From Ndongobacter massiliensis (GTDB lineage: Bacteria; Bacillota; Clostridia; Tissierellales; Peptoniphilaceae), in the NCBI RefSeq assembly GCF_900120375.1, contig NZ_LT635480.1, positions 1,308,840-1,372,839 on the forward strand: a DNA stretch of 64,000 bases, read 5' to 3'. Positions within the stretch are counted from its first letter, which is position 1. Each line of letters starts with the position of its first letter. The notes under the pieces are model-generated. The model was not told the DNA's origin, searched no databases, and saw only the letters and a list, made by a program, of their open reading frames with translations. The translations under genes were made by a program, and so were the position numbers. This document shows positions 18,198-27,082 of this stretch, piece by piece.

Positions 18198-19505
18198 CTA
18201 TAAGAATATGCCCAACACCAGCACCAACACGCAGCCTGCAAAGCCGGTGATGGCAGAAGTTGCCGTCCAGGCGCGAATCCCCGTGCGCACATCCATATCG
18301 GAAAAGCGCGTCACGACCCAGAAGTACGAATCATTGATAAACGAGGCAATCATACCGCCAGTGCAAATCGCCAATGTGGTCAGCAGTGGAGAAATGCCCA
18401 GTCCATCGATCATCGGGGCCAAAATTGACGCCGTCGTGATAACAGATACCGTGCCGGAGCCCTGTGCAATCTTCAACAGCGCTGCCATCAGCATCGGTAG
18501 CAAAATTGCAGGAAACCCGGATTGTGCAATGCCGTTGGCAATGTAATCGCCGATGCCCGAGACGCGCAGCACCGAACCCAATGCACCGCCTGCACCGGTA
18601 ATGCAGAGAATCAAGCCCGCATCCGCTAAGGAACTTTCCAGCGTCTTGACCACCGTCTCACGATCTTCTTTGCGCGCCAATCCGTAGATAGAAATAAGCA
18701 CACCGAACAGCACCGCAACGATCGGGTTACCAATCAGCATAACGACATCGTTCGTCGCGCCCATGGCATCGCCCACGGTTTTCATTAAAATCAACACCAC
18801 GGGAACGAGCACCGGCGCAAAAGACATCACGCCGCTCGGAAGCGACTCCGCATCAGACAAAAATGACTTGGCCTCCGCCGTCGACTCCGGAATAATCGTC
18901 GGACACTTGCTTGCAAGAAATTTTGCCGAAGCAACGCCGACAAAGACTAAAATCAAGCCGAGCAGCGCACCCCAGAGAATCAGCGAACCCACATCAACAC
19001 CTAACAATCCCGCCACGCCGAGGGGACCCGGTGTCGGCGGAACCAAGTAGTGCGTTATGTACAAACCGATTCCCAAGCTGCAACCCAACGCCACCAGCGA
19101 TTTTTTCGTCTCGCGCGAAAATTCCTTTGATAATTCCGAAAGAATAACAAAGCCGGAATCACAGAAGACCGGAATGGAAATCAGATAGCCGGATAGGGCC
19201 AACACCAATTCCGCACGTTCTTCCCCAACGATTTTCAGAATGACCACCGCCATTTTTTTCGCTGCACCGGTGACTTCCAAAATTTTTCCCATCATCACGC
19301 CTAAACCGATAATAATGCCAATACTGGACAGCGTAGAGCCGAATCCATCTGAAACTGCCTTTGCCACGTCCCCCGGCGCCATTTGCGCGATCAAGCCGGT
19401 TACAATTGCGGCAATCAACAACGCGGGAAATGCTTGCACTTTCGTTTTCAAAATCAAGAAAATGACCAGTGCAATTCCCAGAACCAGAGCTAAAACCTTT
19501 TCCAT
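18198..19505 (-). CDS. GntP family permease (gluconate:H+ symporter type)
   Basis: Imports gluconate or related sugar/hydroxy acids with protons across the cytoplasmic membrane. The 435-residue protein has about 12 hydrophobic helices. It shows GntP family patterns: GFGSTLSSIGIIIGLGVMMG, the loop IPVFCDSGFVILSEL, HYLVPPTPGPLGV, and GSGTVSVITTASILAPM near the C-terminus. Start at ATG 19505 with AAGGAGA upstream. First gene of an operon with ilvD; a second member of the family lies at 24015-25472. Confidence 0.9.
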   Translation of the reverse strand: MEKVLALVLGIALVIFLILKTKVQAFPALLIAAIVTGLIAQMAPGDVAKAVSDGFGSTLSSIGIIIGLGVMMGKILEVTGAAKKMAVVILKIVGEERAELVLALSGYLISIPVFCDSGFVILSELSKEFSRETKKSLVALGCSLGIGLYITHYLVPPTPGPLGVAGLLGVDVGSLILWGALLGLILVFVGVASAKFLASKCPTIIPESTAEAKSFLSDAESLPSGVMSFAPVLVPVVLILMKTVGDAMGATNDVVMLIGNPIVAVLFGVLISIYGLARKEDRETVVKTLESSLADAGLILCITGAGGALGSVLRVSGIGDYIANGIAQSGFPAILLPMLMAALLKIAQGSGTVSVITTASILAPMIDGLGISPLLTTLAICTGGMIASFINDSYFWVVTRFSDMDVRTGIRAWTATSAITGFAGCVLVLVLGIFL

Positions 19506-19542
19506 ACAATTCTCCTTTCTTACGGCATACCCGTATATTTTT

Positions 19543-19571
19543 ATTATAATTCCATCGGAATTCGTTTTCAA
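19543..19571 (-). promoter_or_regulatory. Promoter of the gntP-ilvD operon
   Basis: Minus strand: -35 TTGAAA (19571-19566), 17-bp spacer, -10 TATAAT (19548-19543). It ends 37 bases before the permease start. Overlapping operator-like palindromes are listed separately. Confidence 0.8.
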
Positions 19572-19584
19572 TCTTGTGCACAAG
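19548..19584. promoter_or_regulatory. Two palindromes at the gntP-ilvD promoter (candidate operators)
   Basis: AATTCC-atc-GGAATT (19548-19562) fills most of the spacer between -35 and -10. CTTGTGCACAAG (19573-19584), a perfect 12-bp palindrome, abuts the -35 box upstream. Either could bind the FCD-type GntR protein encoded at the end of the operon. The second resembles the TTGT...ACAA half-site style of that family. Confidence 0.45.
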
Positions 19585-19629
19585 TAAGGCAACGGAAAAG
19601 GTGTTTACTGCAGTACATCCATCTTTTAC

Positions 19630-19654
19630 AAAAAGAAGCGGCTCTCGCCGCTTC
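19630..19654 (-). terminator. Terminator after the LCP gene
   Basis: On the minus strand, GAAGCGGC (19654-19647), loop gaga and GCCGCTTC (19642-19635) are followed by TTTTTG. The stem begins one base after the stop codon of the LCP gene and ends the murB-rapZ-nudix-whiA-LCP operon. Confidence 0.88.
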
Positions 19655-19655
19655 G

Positions 19656-20558
19656 CTACTCCATCACAAAAGGTGCAAACCAGTCGTTCACCAGCGACAA
19701 TGTCCCCTCCGAATCCGGCAAATAGTAGCTGACCCCGTCGATATACTCCGGCGTACCGGGCAAAGTGGCAAACGAGATGTCTTCTGCCTTCATTTGAGAA
19801 AGCGCCCACACATTTCCCAGATTCTCCAACGCGGATAAATTTGTGTGTACATTGTCCAGACCTGCTTTAAGAATCAACGGATAGCGCAGTACATTGCCGG
19901 GCGCCAGCACCTGTGAAAGTGCCGTCTTCAGAAATGCCTGTTGCGCGGCAACGCGCCCCAGATCTCCCTCGGGATAACTGTCGCGGTGGCGCAAATAGCC
20001 AATTGCCTCGTTTCCGTTAAAGTGACGCCGTCCTGCCGTAATGGGTTCTTCGCTCCAATCAAAGGCAACGCCTTCCGGCACCTCATACTCTACGCCGCCC
20101 GCCGCATCAATAACGGCGGCGACCAGATCATATGTCGCTTCAATGTAGTAATCCACGTCAACGCCGAGAAACAAGCGAACGGTTTGCAGCGTTTCTTCCA
20201 TTCCCCCATACGCATGCGCGTGATTGATCTTGTCCAGACTGCCCTCCACATAACAGCGCGTATCGCGCGGAATGGACAATACATAGGTCATATGATCGCG
20301 TGCGTCAATGCGCACCAACATGATCGTATCCGTGCGTGTGGGTTCTTTCGGATCATTAGTCGTATCGATGCCGACCAAGAGAAATAACAGATCGCCTTTT
20401 GGATCGCGCAACGTATTGCCCAGGTCCTGATCGACGACGAGATTTTCTTTCTTCGTCTGTTCCCATTGAAACAGGTATACAGCGCAAACAATAAAAATGA
20501 CCAATAAAAGCAGAAGAATGCCTATAAGCAATCGTCTGAAAAAATGACGCCTTTTCAT
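19656..20558 (-). CDS. LytR-CpsA-Psr (LCP) family protein
   Basis: LCP enzymes transfer teichoic acids, capsule or other glycopolymers from undecaprenyl phosphate to peptidoglycan. The 300-residue product has a short basic cytoplasmic N-terminus, one transmembrane helix (about residues 9-29), and an outer LCP domain. That domain has SIPRDTRCYVEGSLDKINHAHAYGG (about residues 98-122) and RHRDSYPEGDLGRVAAQQAFL, holding the pyrophosphate-binding arginines. Start ATG 20558 overlaps the whiA stop by four bases. An in-frame extension upstream lies inside whiA. Confidence 0.9.
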   Translation of the reverse strand: MKRRHFFRRLLIGILLLLLVIFIVCAVYLFQWEQTKKENLVVDQDLGNTLRDPKGDLLFLLVGIDTTNDPKEPTRTDTIMLVRIDARDHMTYVLSIPRDTRCYVEGSLDKINHAHAYGGMEETLQTVRLFLGVDVDYYIEATYDLVAAVIDAAGGVEYEVPEGVAFDWSEEPITAGRRHFNGNEAIGYLRHRDSYPEGDLGRVAAQQAFLKTALSQVLAPGNVLRYPLILKAGLDNVHTNLSALENLGNVWALSQMKAEDISFATLPGTPEYIDGVSYYLPDSEGTLSLVNDWFAPFVME

Positions 20559-21502
20559 GAAGTTGTCCTCTCGGTTGAATTTTCTTCCGCAATCTTCAGA
20601 ATCCGTTGCATCCGGTGATTGACGCCGGACTTGCCGATCGGCGGTGACAGCATTGCGCCCAGTTCGCGCAGATTGCTGTCCGGATTTTTCAGTCGAATGT
20701 AGCACAATTCTGCTAAATTTTCCGGCAATTGTTCAATGCCGATCGTGCGACAAATCACTTGAATCGCTTCAATCTGTCGAAATGAGGCCGAAATGGACTT
20801 GTCCATATTCGCTGTCTCTGCATTCACGCGCCGATTGATGTCGTTGCGCAGATCCTTCATTGCCTTGACATCTTCCAAACGGAGCATGGCCCCGGTGGCG
20901 CCGATGGCAACTAAAAAATCTGCGATGGCCTCCGAGTCTTTTATGTAGACAACGCAAACCCCTTTGCGCTCCATTTCACTCGCCCGGATGCCGTTTTTTT
21001 CAAGAATTCGATGCAGGAGCCAGACATCCTGTACATGCGGCGTGACAATTTCTAGGTGATACGATTTGCTCGGATCGACAATGGAACCGCCGCCCAAAAA
21101 GGCACCGCGTAAAAACGCACAGCCGTTTTCTTGCGATTGCAGTCGACCGAAAATGCGCTCTTTTGGCTGTGTGTACGCACCGAACTCATTCAGAGCGCTT
21201 TGCGAAAGAAATCGGTCCACCACCTCGCCCGAAAGCACCGTGCTGTAAAGAGGAGCTTGGCGCAGCTGCGCATTTTTTCGCGACGCGATGGACAATTCCA
21301 CTCCGTACAATGCGCGCGCTAAATCGGTAACCCGTGCGATCACTTCGCGGTTTTCCGACGAAAAAGAAATCGAAACCTGTGACCCGCGAAATCGCACCGC
21401 TGCATTCATGCGCGACAGGGCGGAAAGCTCCAATAAGGCCTCAATTTTGGAGTCGATCTTTCGCTTGCAAAGTTCTTTTTTGGTATCAAAGGAAAAGGAC
21501 AT
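20555..21502 (-). CDS. whiA: DNA-binding protein WhiA
   Basis: WhiA is a Gram-positive regulator with an N-terminal domain of homing-endonuclease fold and a C-terminal helix-turn-helix; it affects cell division and sporulation-type development. The 315 residues show FSFDTKKELC at the start, GAFLGGGSIVDPSKSYHLEI (about residue 134) in the LAGLIDADG-like domain, and the C-terminal HTH with NLRELGAMLSPPIGKSGVNHRMQRI. The order rapZ-nudix-whiA is close to the Bacillus and Clostridium gene cluster. Confidence 0.95.
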   Translation of the reverse strand: MSFSFDTKKELCKRKIDSKIEALLELSALSRMNAAVRFRGSQVSISFSSENREVIARVTDLARALYGVELSIASRKNAQLRQAPLYSTVLSGEVVDRFLSQSALNEFGAYTQPKERIFGRLQSQENGCAFLRGAFLGGGSIVDPSKSYHLEIVTPHVQDVWLLHRILEKNGIRASEMERKGVCVVYIKDSEAIADFLVAIGATGAMLRLEDVKAMKDLRNDINRRVNAETANMDKSISASFRQIEAIQVICRTIGIEQLPENLAELCYIRLKNPDSNLRELGAMLSPPIGKSGVNHRMQRILKIAEENSTERTTS

Positions 21503-21545
21503 ACGCCACCTGTTGCCGGATTATCTACTTGACCGTTTCATTCCG

Positions 21546-21989
21546 TTATTTTCCTGAACGACCGCCGGCTCTTCCCTCTTTTTTTCCACCCCGTTGGATG
21601 GCACGAAAGGCGTTGCGCACCATATTGCGTTCGGATTCATGGCGTAAAAGCACTGCCGCCTTGCGCCACGGCAAAAAGACCGCTTCACAAAATCCTTCTT
21701 CTTTCTGTGGGCGCAGTCGTCCTTTTTTCTCGGTCATATGGTAGTAGTGCACCGTCTTTTGAACGCGTTCGCCGTTAAAATGCCGATAATTATACTTTAC
21801 AAAGCCGATATAGCGGACAATTTCACAATTGACGCCGCTTTCTTCCCGCACCTCGCGAAGCGCCGCCTCTTCGCGTGATTCCGACGCTTCCAGGCGCCCT
21901 TTCGGAAGGACCCAATCGCCGCGGTATTTTTTGAGTACAAGCACATTATTTCCATCTACGACAACACCGCCGGCACTGATTTCCTGCAT
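21546..21989 (-). CDS. NUDIX hydrolase
   Basis: A 147-residue member of the NUDIX family, which cleaves nucleoside diphosphates linked to another moiety. The Nudix box is complete: G-x5-E-x7-R-E-x2-E-E-x-G around residues 31-53 (GRLEASESREEAALREVREE followed by SGV). The beta strand before it reads AGGVVVDGNNVLVLKKYRGDWVLPK, as in diadenosine polyphosphate or mutT-like hydrolases. The C-terminal 20 residues are rich in G, R and K. Substrate unknown. It lies between rapZ and whiA, as the Nudix gene yvcI does in Bacillus. Confidence 0.88.
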   Translation of the reverse strand: MQEISAGGVVVDGNNVLVLKKYRGDWVLPKGRLEASESREEAALREVREESGVNCEIVRYIGFVKYNYRHFNGERVQKTVHYYHMTEKKGRLRPQKEEGFCEAVFLPWRKAAVLLRHESERNMVRNAFRAIQRGGKKEGRAGGRSGK

Positions 21990-22080
21990 AGTCCCCCCTT
22001 TCTCCTTCGTTCATTTCCTTTATACTACCACACTCGCCCGCATACGCCAGCCCTTCATCGGCGACATTCCTGATAAAGCA

Positions 22081-22935
22081 TTACCAATGTGTCTTGTCCC
22101 GATGATTCAACACCGTCACATATCCCTTATCATGCAGCCGCTGCGCCAACGCCTGAGCCATGCACACGGAACGGTGTCGTCCCCCGGTGCATCCGATGCC
22201 GACGGATAACGCGCTTTTTCCTTCCCGTTGATAATAGGGCAGAGCAAAGACTAAAAACGCCTCGATGCGCTGTAAAAATTCTTCCGATTCTTGGTAGCGA
22301 AAAATAAAATCCGTCACCGGCGCATCCAGCCCGGTCAAAGGACGCAACGCCTGCTCATAATACGGATTGGGGATAAAACGCGCATCGAACACCAAATCGG
22401 CATCGAGCAAAATCCCATACTTGTATCCGAAAGACGTGACTGCTACTAAAATTTCTTTTTCCCGGGGTTCCTCCAGGTAGTAACTTGCAATCACTTCTTT
22501 GAGTTGTCCCAATGTCAAATTGGAGGTGTCCACCACGCGATCACTGTACGAACGAATTTCCTGCAGCAAGGCGCGCTCGCGTTGAATGCCGTCGTAAATA
22601 TTGCCCGCCTTGTCCAACGGGTGAGGCCGACGCAGTTCCTTATAGCGCCGAATAATCACTTCATCGGAAGCCTCCAAAAAGAGCATCGAAACTTGCGCAT
22701 CCATCGCCCGGAGATTGCGAATGGTCGCCATGAGCGACTCAAAGAATTGTCGGCCGCGAATGTCCACGCCGATGGCAGCCTTAGTGATCTGTTTCGAGTT
22801 GGCGGCCAACTCCATAAAATTGATCATGAGTTGGGGTGGCAGATTATCAATGCAGTAGTAATCCATGTCCTCAAACACATTGAGTGCGCTGCTCTTGCCC
22901 GCTCCGCTCATTCCTGTGACGATGACGACCCGCAT
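22081..22935 (-). CDS. rapZ: RNase adapter / nucleotide-binding protein RapZ (YvcJ)
   Basis: A P-loop protein that in enterobacteria directs RNase E to glmZ RNA and so controls amino-sugar synthesis; the Bacillus homologue YvcJ hydrolyses GTP and affects competence. The 284 residues carry the P-loop GMSGAGKSS (residues 8-16), and the C-terminal domain SVGIGCTGGRHRSVCMAQALA characteristic of the family. The gene starts 28 bases inside the murB 3' end, so the two are tightly coupled. Confidence 0.93.
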   Translation of the reverse strand: MRVVIVTGMSGAGKSSALNVFEDMDYYCIDNLPPQLMINFMELAANSKQITKAAIGVDIRGRQFFESLMATIRNLRAMDAQVSMLFLEASDEVIIRRYKELRRPHPLDKAGNIYDGIQRERALLQEIRSYSDRVVDTSNLTLGQLKEVIASYYLEEPREKEILVAVTSFGYKYGILLDADLVFDARFIPNPYYEQALRPLTGLDAPVTDFIFRYQESEEFLQRIEAFLVFALPYYQREGKSALSVGIGCTGGRHRSVCMAQALAQRLHDKGYVTVLNHRDKTHW

Positions 22936-23849
22936 ATTTCCTCCCCGACGATGCGTACCTCCGGTTCCAACTGTACGCCAAATTTTTCTTTCACGCGCGC
23001 CTGTACCTTCCGGATTAAGTCCAAAATTTCTGCGGCGCTGGCGCCCCCTCGATTTACAATAAATCCGCAGTGTTTCTCCGACACCTGCGCGGCGCCGACG
23101 GAAAACCCGCGCAATCCCGCCTGATCGATGAGCGCCGAAGCATAGTTTCCAACCGGCCGTTTGAACGTTGACCCCGCTGATGGCAACTCCAACGGCTGCT
23201 TGCTCTGCCTGCGCATTGTGTAGTCCGCATAGCGCGCCTGAATTTCGGCTTCATCGCCCGATTCCAAACAGAACAGCACTTCCGAGGCGAACAGCTTTTC
23301 CCTTTGCAAGCGGGAATGACGGTACGAAAATTCCAATTCCTCACCGGATAATTCCACCACTTCTCCCTTGATGTTCAATGCTCGCACTCCGCAGACCACC
23401 TGCTGCATTTCCTGTCCATAGGCCCCGGCATTCATGGTAACAGCACCGCCAACCGAACCCGGTATGCCGGAAAGCGGCTCCATACCTGTGAGTCCGGCAC
23501 GAAAACTCATCTTCGACATGGCCGTGAGTCCCATGCCCGCCTGTGCCCGGATCTGCGTTCCATCGATGATCGCATCGCTGTAGTATTTCCCCAAGTGAAT
23601 CACTGCGCCGCGAATGCCGCCGTCGCGCACCAAAAGATTCGACCCGTTTCCGACCAAGAGATGTGGAATCCCTTCCGCATATAAAAAGCGCACACAACGC
23701 ACCAACTCTTTTTCCGACGTCGGTTCAATAAACAGGTCCGCCGGTCCGCCCACGCGAAAACTCGTATGTGCCGACATCAAGGCGTTCCGCTCCGTCAAGC
23801 CGTATGCGCCGCTTTCCAATTCCCGCAGTTGTGCATCCTTTACAATCAT
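22908..23849 (-). CDS. murB: UDP-N-acetylenolpyruvoylglucosamine reductase
   Basis: FAD enzyme that reduces UDP-GlcNAc-enolpyruvate to UDP-MurNAc with NADPH, the second committed step of peptidoglycan synthesis. Landmarks are the FAD-binding FRVGGPADLFIEP, GNGSNLLVRDGG, PGSVGGAVTMNAGAYGQEM, and the tyrosine loop YRHSRLQ. GSTFKRP with its serine and the C-terminal LEPEVRIVGE with the catalytic glutamate are also present, typical of the short MurB type. I prefer ATG 23849, with GGGGG 5 bases upstream; an in-frame TTG at 23861 is possible. First gene of the operon. Confidence 0.95.
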   Translation of the reverse strand: MIVKDAQLRELESGAYGLTERNALMSAHTSFRVGGPADLFIEPTSEKELVRCVRFLYAEGIPHLLVGNGSNLLVRDGGIRGAVIHLGKYYSDAIIDGTQIRAQAGMGLTAMSKMSFRAGLTGMEPLSGIPGSVGGAVTMNAGAYGQEMQQVVCGVRALNIKGEVVELSGEELEFSYRHSRLQREKLFASEVLFCLESGDEAEIQARYADYTMRRQSKQPLELPSAGSTFKRPVGNYASALIDQAGLRGFSVGAAQVSEKHCGFIVNRGGASAAEILDLIRKVQARVKEKFGVQLEPEVRIVGEEICGSSSSQE

Positions 23850-23895
23850 TCTTTCCCCCAAGCGTTCCCACTGATTTGTAAAGTATACCCATTTT

Positions 23896-23944
23896 TTGTA
23901 AAAAAGAGCGGTGTTGCAAGAAGATATCCTAGCAACACCGCTCT
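23896..23944 (-). terminator. Strong terminator of the module A operon
   Basis: On the minus strand, a 13-bp perfect stem AGAGCGGTGTTGC / GCAACACCGCTCT (23944-23932 and 23917-23905) with a 14-nt loop is followed by TTTTTTAC. It lies 70 bases after the second GntP gene and just ahead of murB. Confidence 0.92.
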
Positions 23945-24014
23945 CTGATGATAGCAGCTCTTTGATGCGTCTGGAAAATTACTTAAAAAATTACGACGCC
24001 AATACTCAGATTGT

Positions 24015-25472
24015 TCAGTGAATCAAGGCACTGAGAATAAAAATGATGACCGATCCGAAAAGCGGAACAAGAATCGTACCAATTGTCCATGTCTTCAAAC
24101 TCGTTTTAATATCTAGGCCACTGAAATTTGTAACCACATGGAAATAACTATCATTAAGAAAAGATGGACACATAGCCGTTAAACAAACCGCCATGGCGGC
24201 AAGATAGGGGTTAATTCCCAGTGTTGTAAGCATAGGGGCAATAATCGCAGAGCCCGTAATCATCGCCGTTGTACCTGAACCCTGGGGGAAACGCATAATG
24301 GTACCAATGAGAAGAGGAACAAGGATCCCTGGAATCCCCATCGCTACAATTCCATCCGCCATCATTCCTGCCGCACCAGTTGCTTTAACGACAGCACCCA
24401 AAGCACCGCCACCAGCCGTAATCATACAGATCGGACCAGCTTCACGAAGCGCATCATCCATAAGTTTGACGACAGAGCGATTGTCTTGCTCTTTCGCCAA
24501 AAAGAATGCGCCTAAGCAAAGGGAAATAAACAAAGCGATAACCGGATTGCCTAAAAATGTGATAATTTGTCCAAGCAGAGCGGCTTTCAGCGCCGTTTGG
24601 CTGACAACGGTATTCGCAAGAATCAAAACAACCGGAAGCAATAAAATTGTAAAGGACAAGCCGGCGCTCGGTAATTTTTCGGCGCCAAGCAAATCTGTAA
24701 AATCCTGGTTTTCCAGTTGTTTTCCCGCTTTAATCTTTTCATCAATCTTATCCAGCACAACCAATTGCGCGGGAGTATATTTGCTGCGATCAATTTCATA
24801 AGGAACAATGATCTCCGGATACTTGCTGCCAAACCAACGGAATAGAAATACAGAAAAGATAAACAGTGGAACGGAAATCAATAACCCAGCGATGATAAAC
24901 ATTCCGAGGTCAATATTGATTCCTTCTTTTTGGAAGGTATTGACAACAGCGAGCGGTCCGGGCGTAGGTGGTACCATAAAATGTGTAATATACAATCCCA
25001 TGCCGAGGATTCCGCCTAATCCAACCATGGACTTTTTTGTCAAACGAGAAAATTCTTTGGCCAGCGAAGACAAAATAACAAATCCCGAATCACAGAATAC
25101 CGGAATCGATACTACAAGGCCGGTCAATCCCAGCACTACGTCAGCGCGCTTGACTCCAACTATTTTTAAGATCGTAATCGCCATGCGCTTTGCGGCGCCG
25201 CTTTTTTCAAGAAAGATTCCCATAATACAACCAAAGCTGATTACAATACCAATACTAGCCATGGTTCCACCGAAACCGCCAGTTACCGTACTGACTGCGG
25301 TCCCAAGCAAATTTCCTCCTTCATTGCCAGTACCCACCAATAAATAATTCCCCGAGAGAACAGCAATCAGAATTGCTGAAATAATCAGCGAAGGAAATGC
25401 ATGCATCCTCGTACAAATAATGAGAACCATCATCACTACAACTCCGATGATCATTGCTATGACTGGATTCAT
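24015..25472 (-). CDS. GntP family permease
   Basis: A 485-residue, 12-helix membrane permease of the gluconate:H+ symporter family. It shows GFGGTMASIGIVISFGCIMG, IPVFCDSGFVILSSL, HFMVPPTPGPLAVVN, and GSGTTAMITGSAIIAPM. Compared with the paralogue at 18198-19505, it has about 50 extra residues in a charged cytoplasmic loop near residues 215-265. Last gene of the operon larA-like / uxaA small / uxaA large / permease, 60 bases after the dehydratase. The natural cargo is probably the hydroxy acid handled by those enzymes. Confidence 0.9.
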   Translation of the reverse strand: MNPVIAMIIGVVVMMVLIICTRMHAFPSLIISAILIAVLSGNYLLVGTGNEGGNLLGTAVSTVTGGFGGTMASIGIVISFGCIMGIFLEKSGAAKRMAITILKIVGVKRADVVLGLTGLVVSIPVFCDSGFVILSSLAKEFSRLTKKSMVGLGGILGMGLYITHFMVPPTPGPLAVVNTFQKEGINIDLGMFIIAGLLISVPLFIFSVFLFRWFGSKYPEIIVPYEIDRSKYTPAQLVVLDKIDEKIKAGKQLENQDFTDLLGAEKLPSAGLSFTILLLPVVLILANTVVSQTALKAALLGQIITFLGNPVIALFISLCLGAFFLAKEQDNRSVVKLMDDALREAGPICMITAGGGALGAVVKATGAAGMMADGIVAMGIPGILVPLLIGTIMRFPQGSGTTAMITGSAIIAPMLTTLGINPYLAAMAVCLTAMCPSFLNDSYFHVVTNFSGLDIKTSLKTWTIGTILVPLFGSVIIFILSALIH

Positions 25473-25532
25473 AGAAAACGCTCCTTTTTCGATTGATAAT
25501 TGTTTGGAAAAATGTACAGGAATTGTAACCTC

Positions 25533-26696
25533 TCAGATGACAGGGCCAAGGCAATGAATGTCAATTGCGCTGTAATACTGGATTGCCTCGTTTTTTGTCA
25601 TCTCCCCACTTAAAACACGCAATAACTTGGAAAAAGCCTCCTCTCCTACCTGCTCAATAGTCTTTTCGCCAGTAATAATCAAACCGGCATTGAGATCCAT
25701 ATCCTCCTCCATTCGCTGGTACGTATGGGGATTCCCACAGATCTTAATAACAGGCATGCTTGGAAAACCTTGCGGAGCACCACGTCCGGTAGAAAATAAC
25801 ATAAATTGTGCGCCGGTTGCGGCCATCCCCGTCAAAATCTCCGGCTCACGCCCCGGTGTGTCTTTAATCCATAATCCTTTTTGATTCGTTATATGTTGCG
25901 GATACTCCAAGACTCCTTGAATGGGTCGTGTGCCGCTCTTGACGATGGCCCCCAAGCTTTTTTCTTCGATGCTTGAAAGGCCGCCTTCAATATTGCCCGG
26001 CGTCGGCTGACCTTTTCGCATATCGCAACCAATGCTCTTCGCTCGATCCTCCATTTTAGCTACGATCTCATAAATCTTTTCCGCAACTTTTTCATTTGCT
26101 GCCCGACGAGCTAATAAATGTTCACCTCCAATAAATTCGGTCGTTTCCCCAAAAACTACGGTTGCCCCCAGGTCCACCAGTTTGTCCGCTACATAGCCAA
26201 TGACACAATTGGATGCCATCCCGCTTGTGGTATCCGAAGCTCCACACTTGATGGCCATCACAGCTTTCGAAATATCCACAGCTTGTCGTTGTAACCCGGA
26301 AATCTCAATCACTAGTTTTCGTACAATGTCCGTGCCGCGTTGAATGGCTTTGCTTACCCCACCCAATTCTTGAATGTGTATAATCTCCACCGGTTTTCCG
26401 GTAGCAGACAACTCCTGTAGCATGCGCTCATGGTCCGTTCCTTCACAACCGAGGCTTACAATCAAAATTGCTCCAACGTTCGGACTCATACCTAGGCTGA
26501 TCAGAGTATCCGTCACTCGTTCCAAATCCGGAGGCATTTGACAACAACCCTGGTGATGCAAATAGGCAATCGTTCCCTGAACCTGGCGACAAATTGCATT
26601 TGCAACATCATTTGCGCAGGTTACACTGGGAATTACCGCGACATAATTTCGCGCACCGACTCTTCCATCCGGCCGCAAATATCCCATAAATTCCAC
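25533..26696 (-). CDS. UxaA family dehydratase, large subunit (altronate/galactarate dehydratase or sulfolactate lyase type)
   Basis: The large domain of the UxaA/GarD/SuyB family, which removes water (or sulfite) from hydroxy acids with a metal centre. The 387 residues show the family patterns GARNYVAVIPSVTCAND, HHQGCCQ, GCEGTDHERM, and KCGASDTTSGMASNCVIGY. GTRPIQGVLEY and FSTGRGAPQGFPSMPVIKICGN near the C-terminus also fit. GTG start at 26696 with AGGAGG 6 bases upstream. The SAF-domain half is a separate gene 11 bases upstream. Altronate-type dehydration to a 2-keto-3-deoxy acid is the favoured role; SuyB-type sulfolactate cleavage is an alternative because SuyAB is split the same way. Confidence 0.82.
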   Translation of the reverse strand: MEFMGYLRPDGRVGARNYVAVIPSVTCANDVANAICRQVQGTIAYLHHQGCCQMPPDLERVTDTLISLGMSPNVGAILIVSLGCEGTDHERMLQELSATGKPVEIIHIQELGGVSKAIQRGTDIVRKLVIEISGLQRQAVDISKAVMAIKCGASDTTSGMASNCVIGYVADKLVDLGATVVFGETTEFIGGEHLLARRAANEKVAEKIYEIVAKMEDRAKSIGCDMRKGQPTPGNIEGGLSSIEEKSLGAIVKSGTRPIQGVLEYPQHITNQKGLWIKDTPGREPEILTGMAATGAQFMLFSTGRGAPQGFPSMPVIKICGNPHTYQRMEEDMDLNAGLIITGEKTIEQVGEEAFSKLLRVLSGEMTKNEAIQYYSAIDIHCLGPVI

Positions 26697-26707
26697 AATT
26701 GACCTCC

Positions 26708-27019
26708 TTATTTTTTTGCCTTCGCCCAGTCTCCGCGACCGCGCATGCTGTCTAAATTGTGAATATGTACATACTCACCTTTCTGAATATCTCTTGTTGC
26801 TATCCCTATTTCTTCGCCATATTTAGTAATCAATTCACCTTTGTTTATTTTGGCAATGGCCACTTTATGACCATAAGGAATATCATCAGCTACAGCAATA
26901 ATTTTCGAATGGCCTTTCTTGTCCCGAACCTCCACTTCTACGCCTTTTTTAATGCCTTCTGCAAAAATAGTGGCAACATTATCTTTATCATTTACCTGTA
27001 GTGCAATTTTTCGTTCCAC
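26708..27019 (-). CDS. UxaA family dehydratase, small SAF-domain subunit
   Basis: A 103-residue protein with one SAF domain (about residues 8-95: VNDKDNVATIFAEGIKKG, then PYGHKVAIAKINKGELITKYGEEIG). This matches the N-terminal part of altronate and galactarate dehydratases and SuyA. It should form a complex with the large subunit just downstream. The start is GTG 27019, preceded by AAGG about 8 bases upstream. A split UxaA arrangement is known in several Firmicutes. Confidence 0.82.
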   Translation of the reverse strand: MERKIALQVNDKDNVATIFAEGIKKGVEVEVRDKKGHSKIIAVADDIPYGHKVAIAKINKGELITKYGEEIGIATRDIQKGEYVHIHNLDSMRGRGDWAKAKK

Positions 27020-27082
27020 TTCTCTTTCCTTTCTGCCTATCGCTACACTTTCACCTCATGCAGCATACCTCTTCCATACGCC

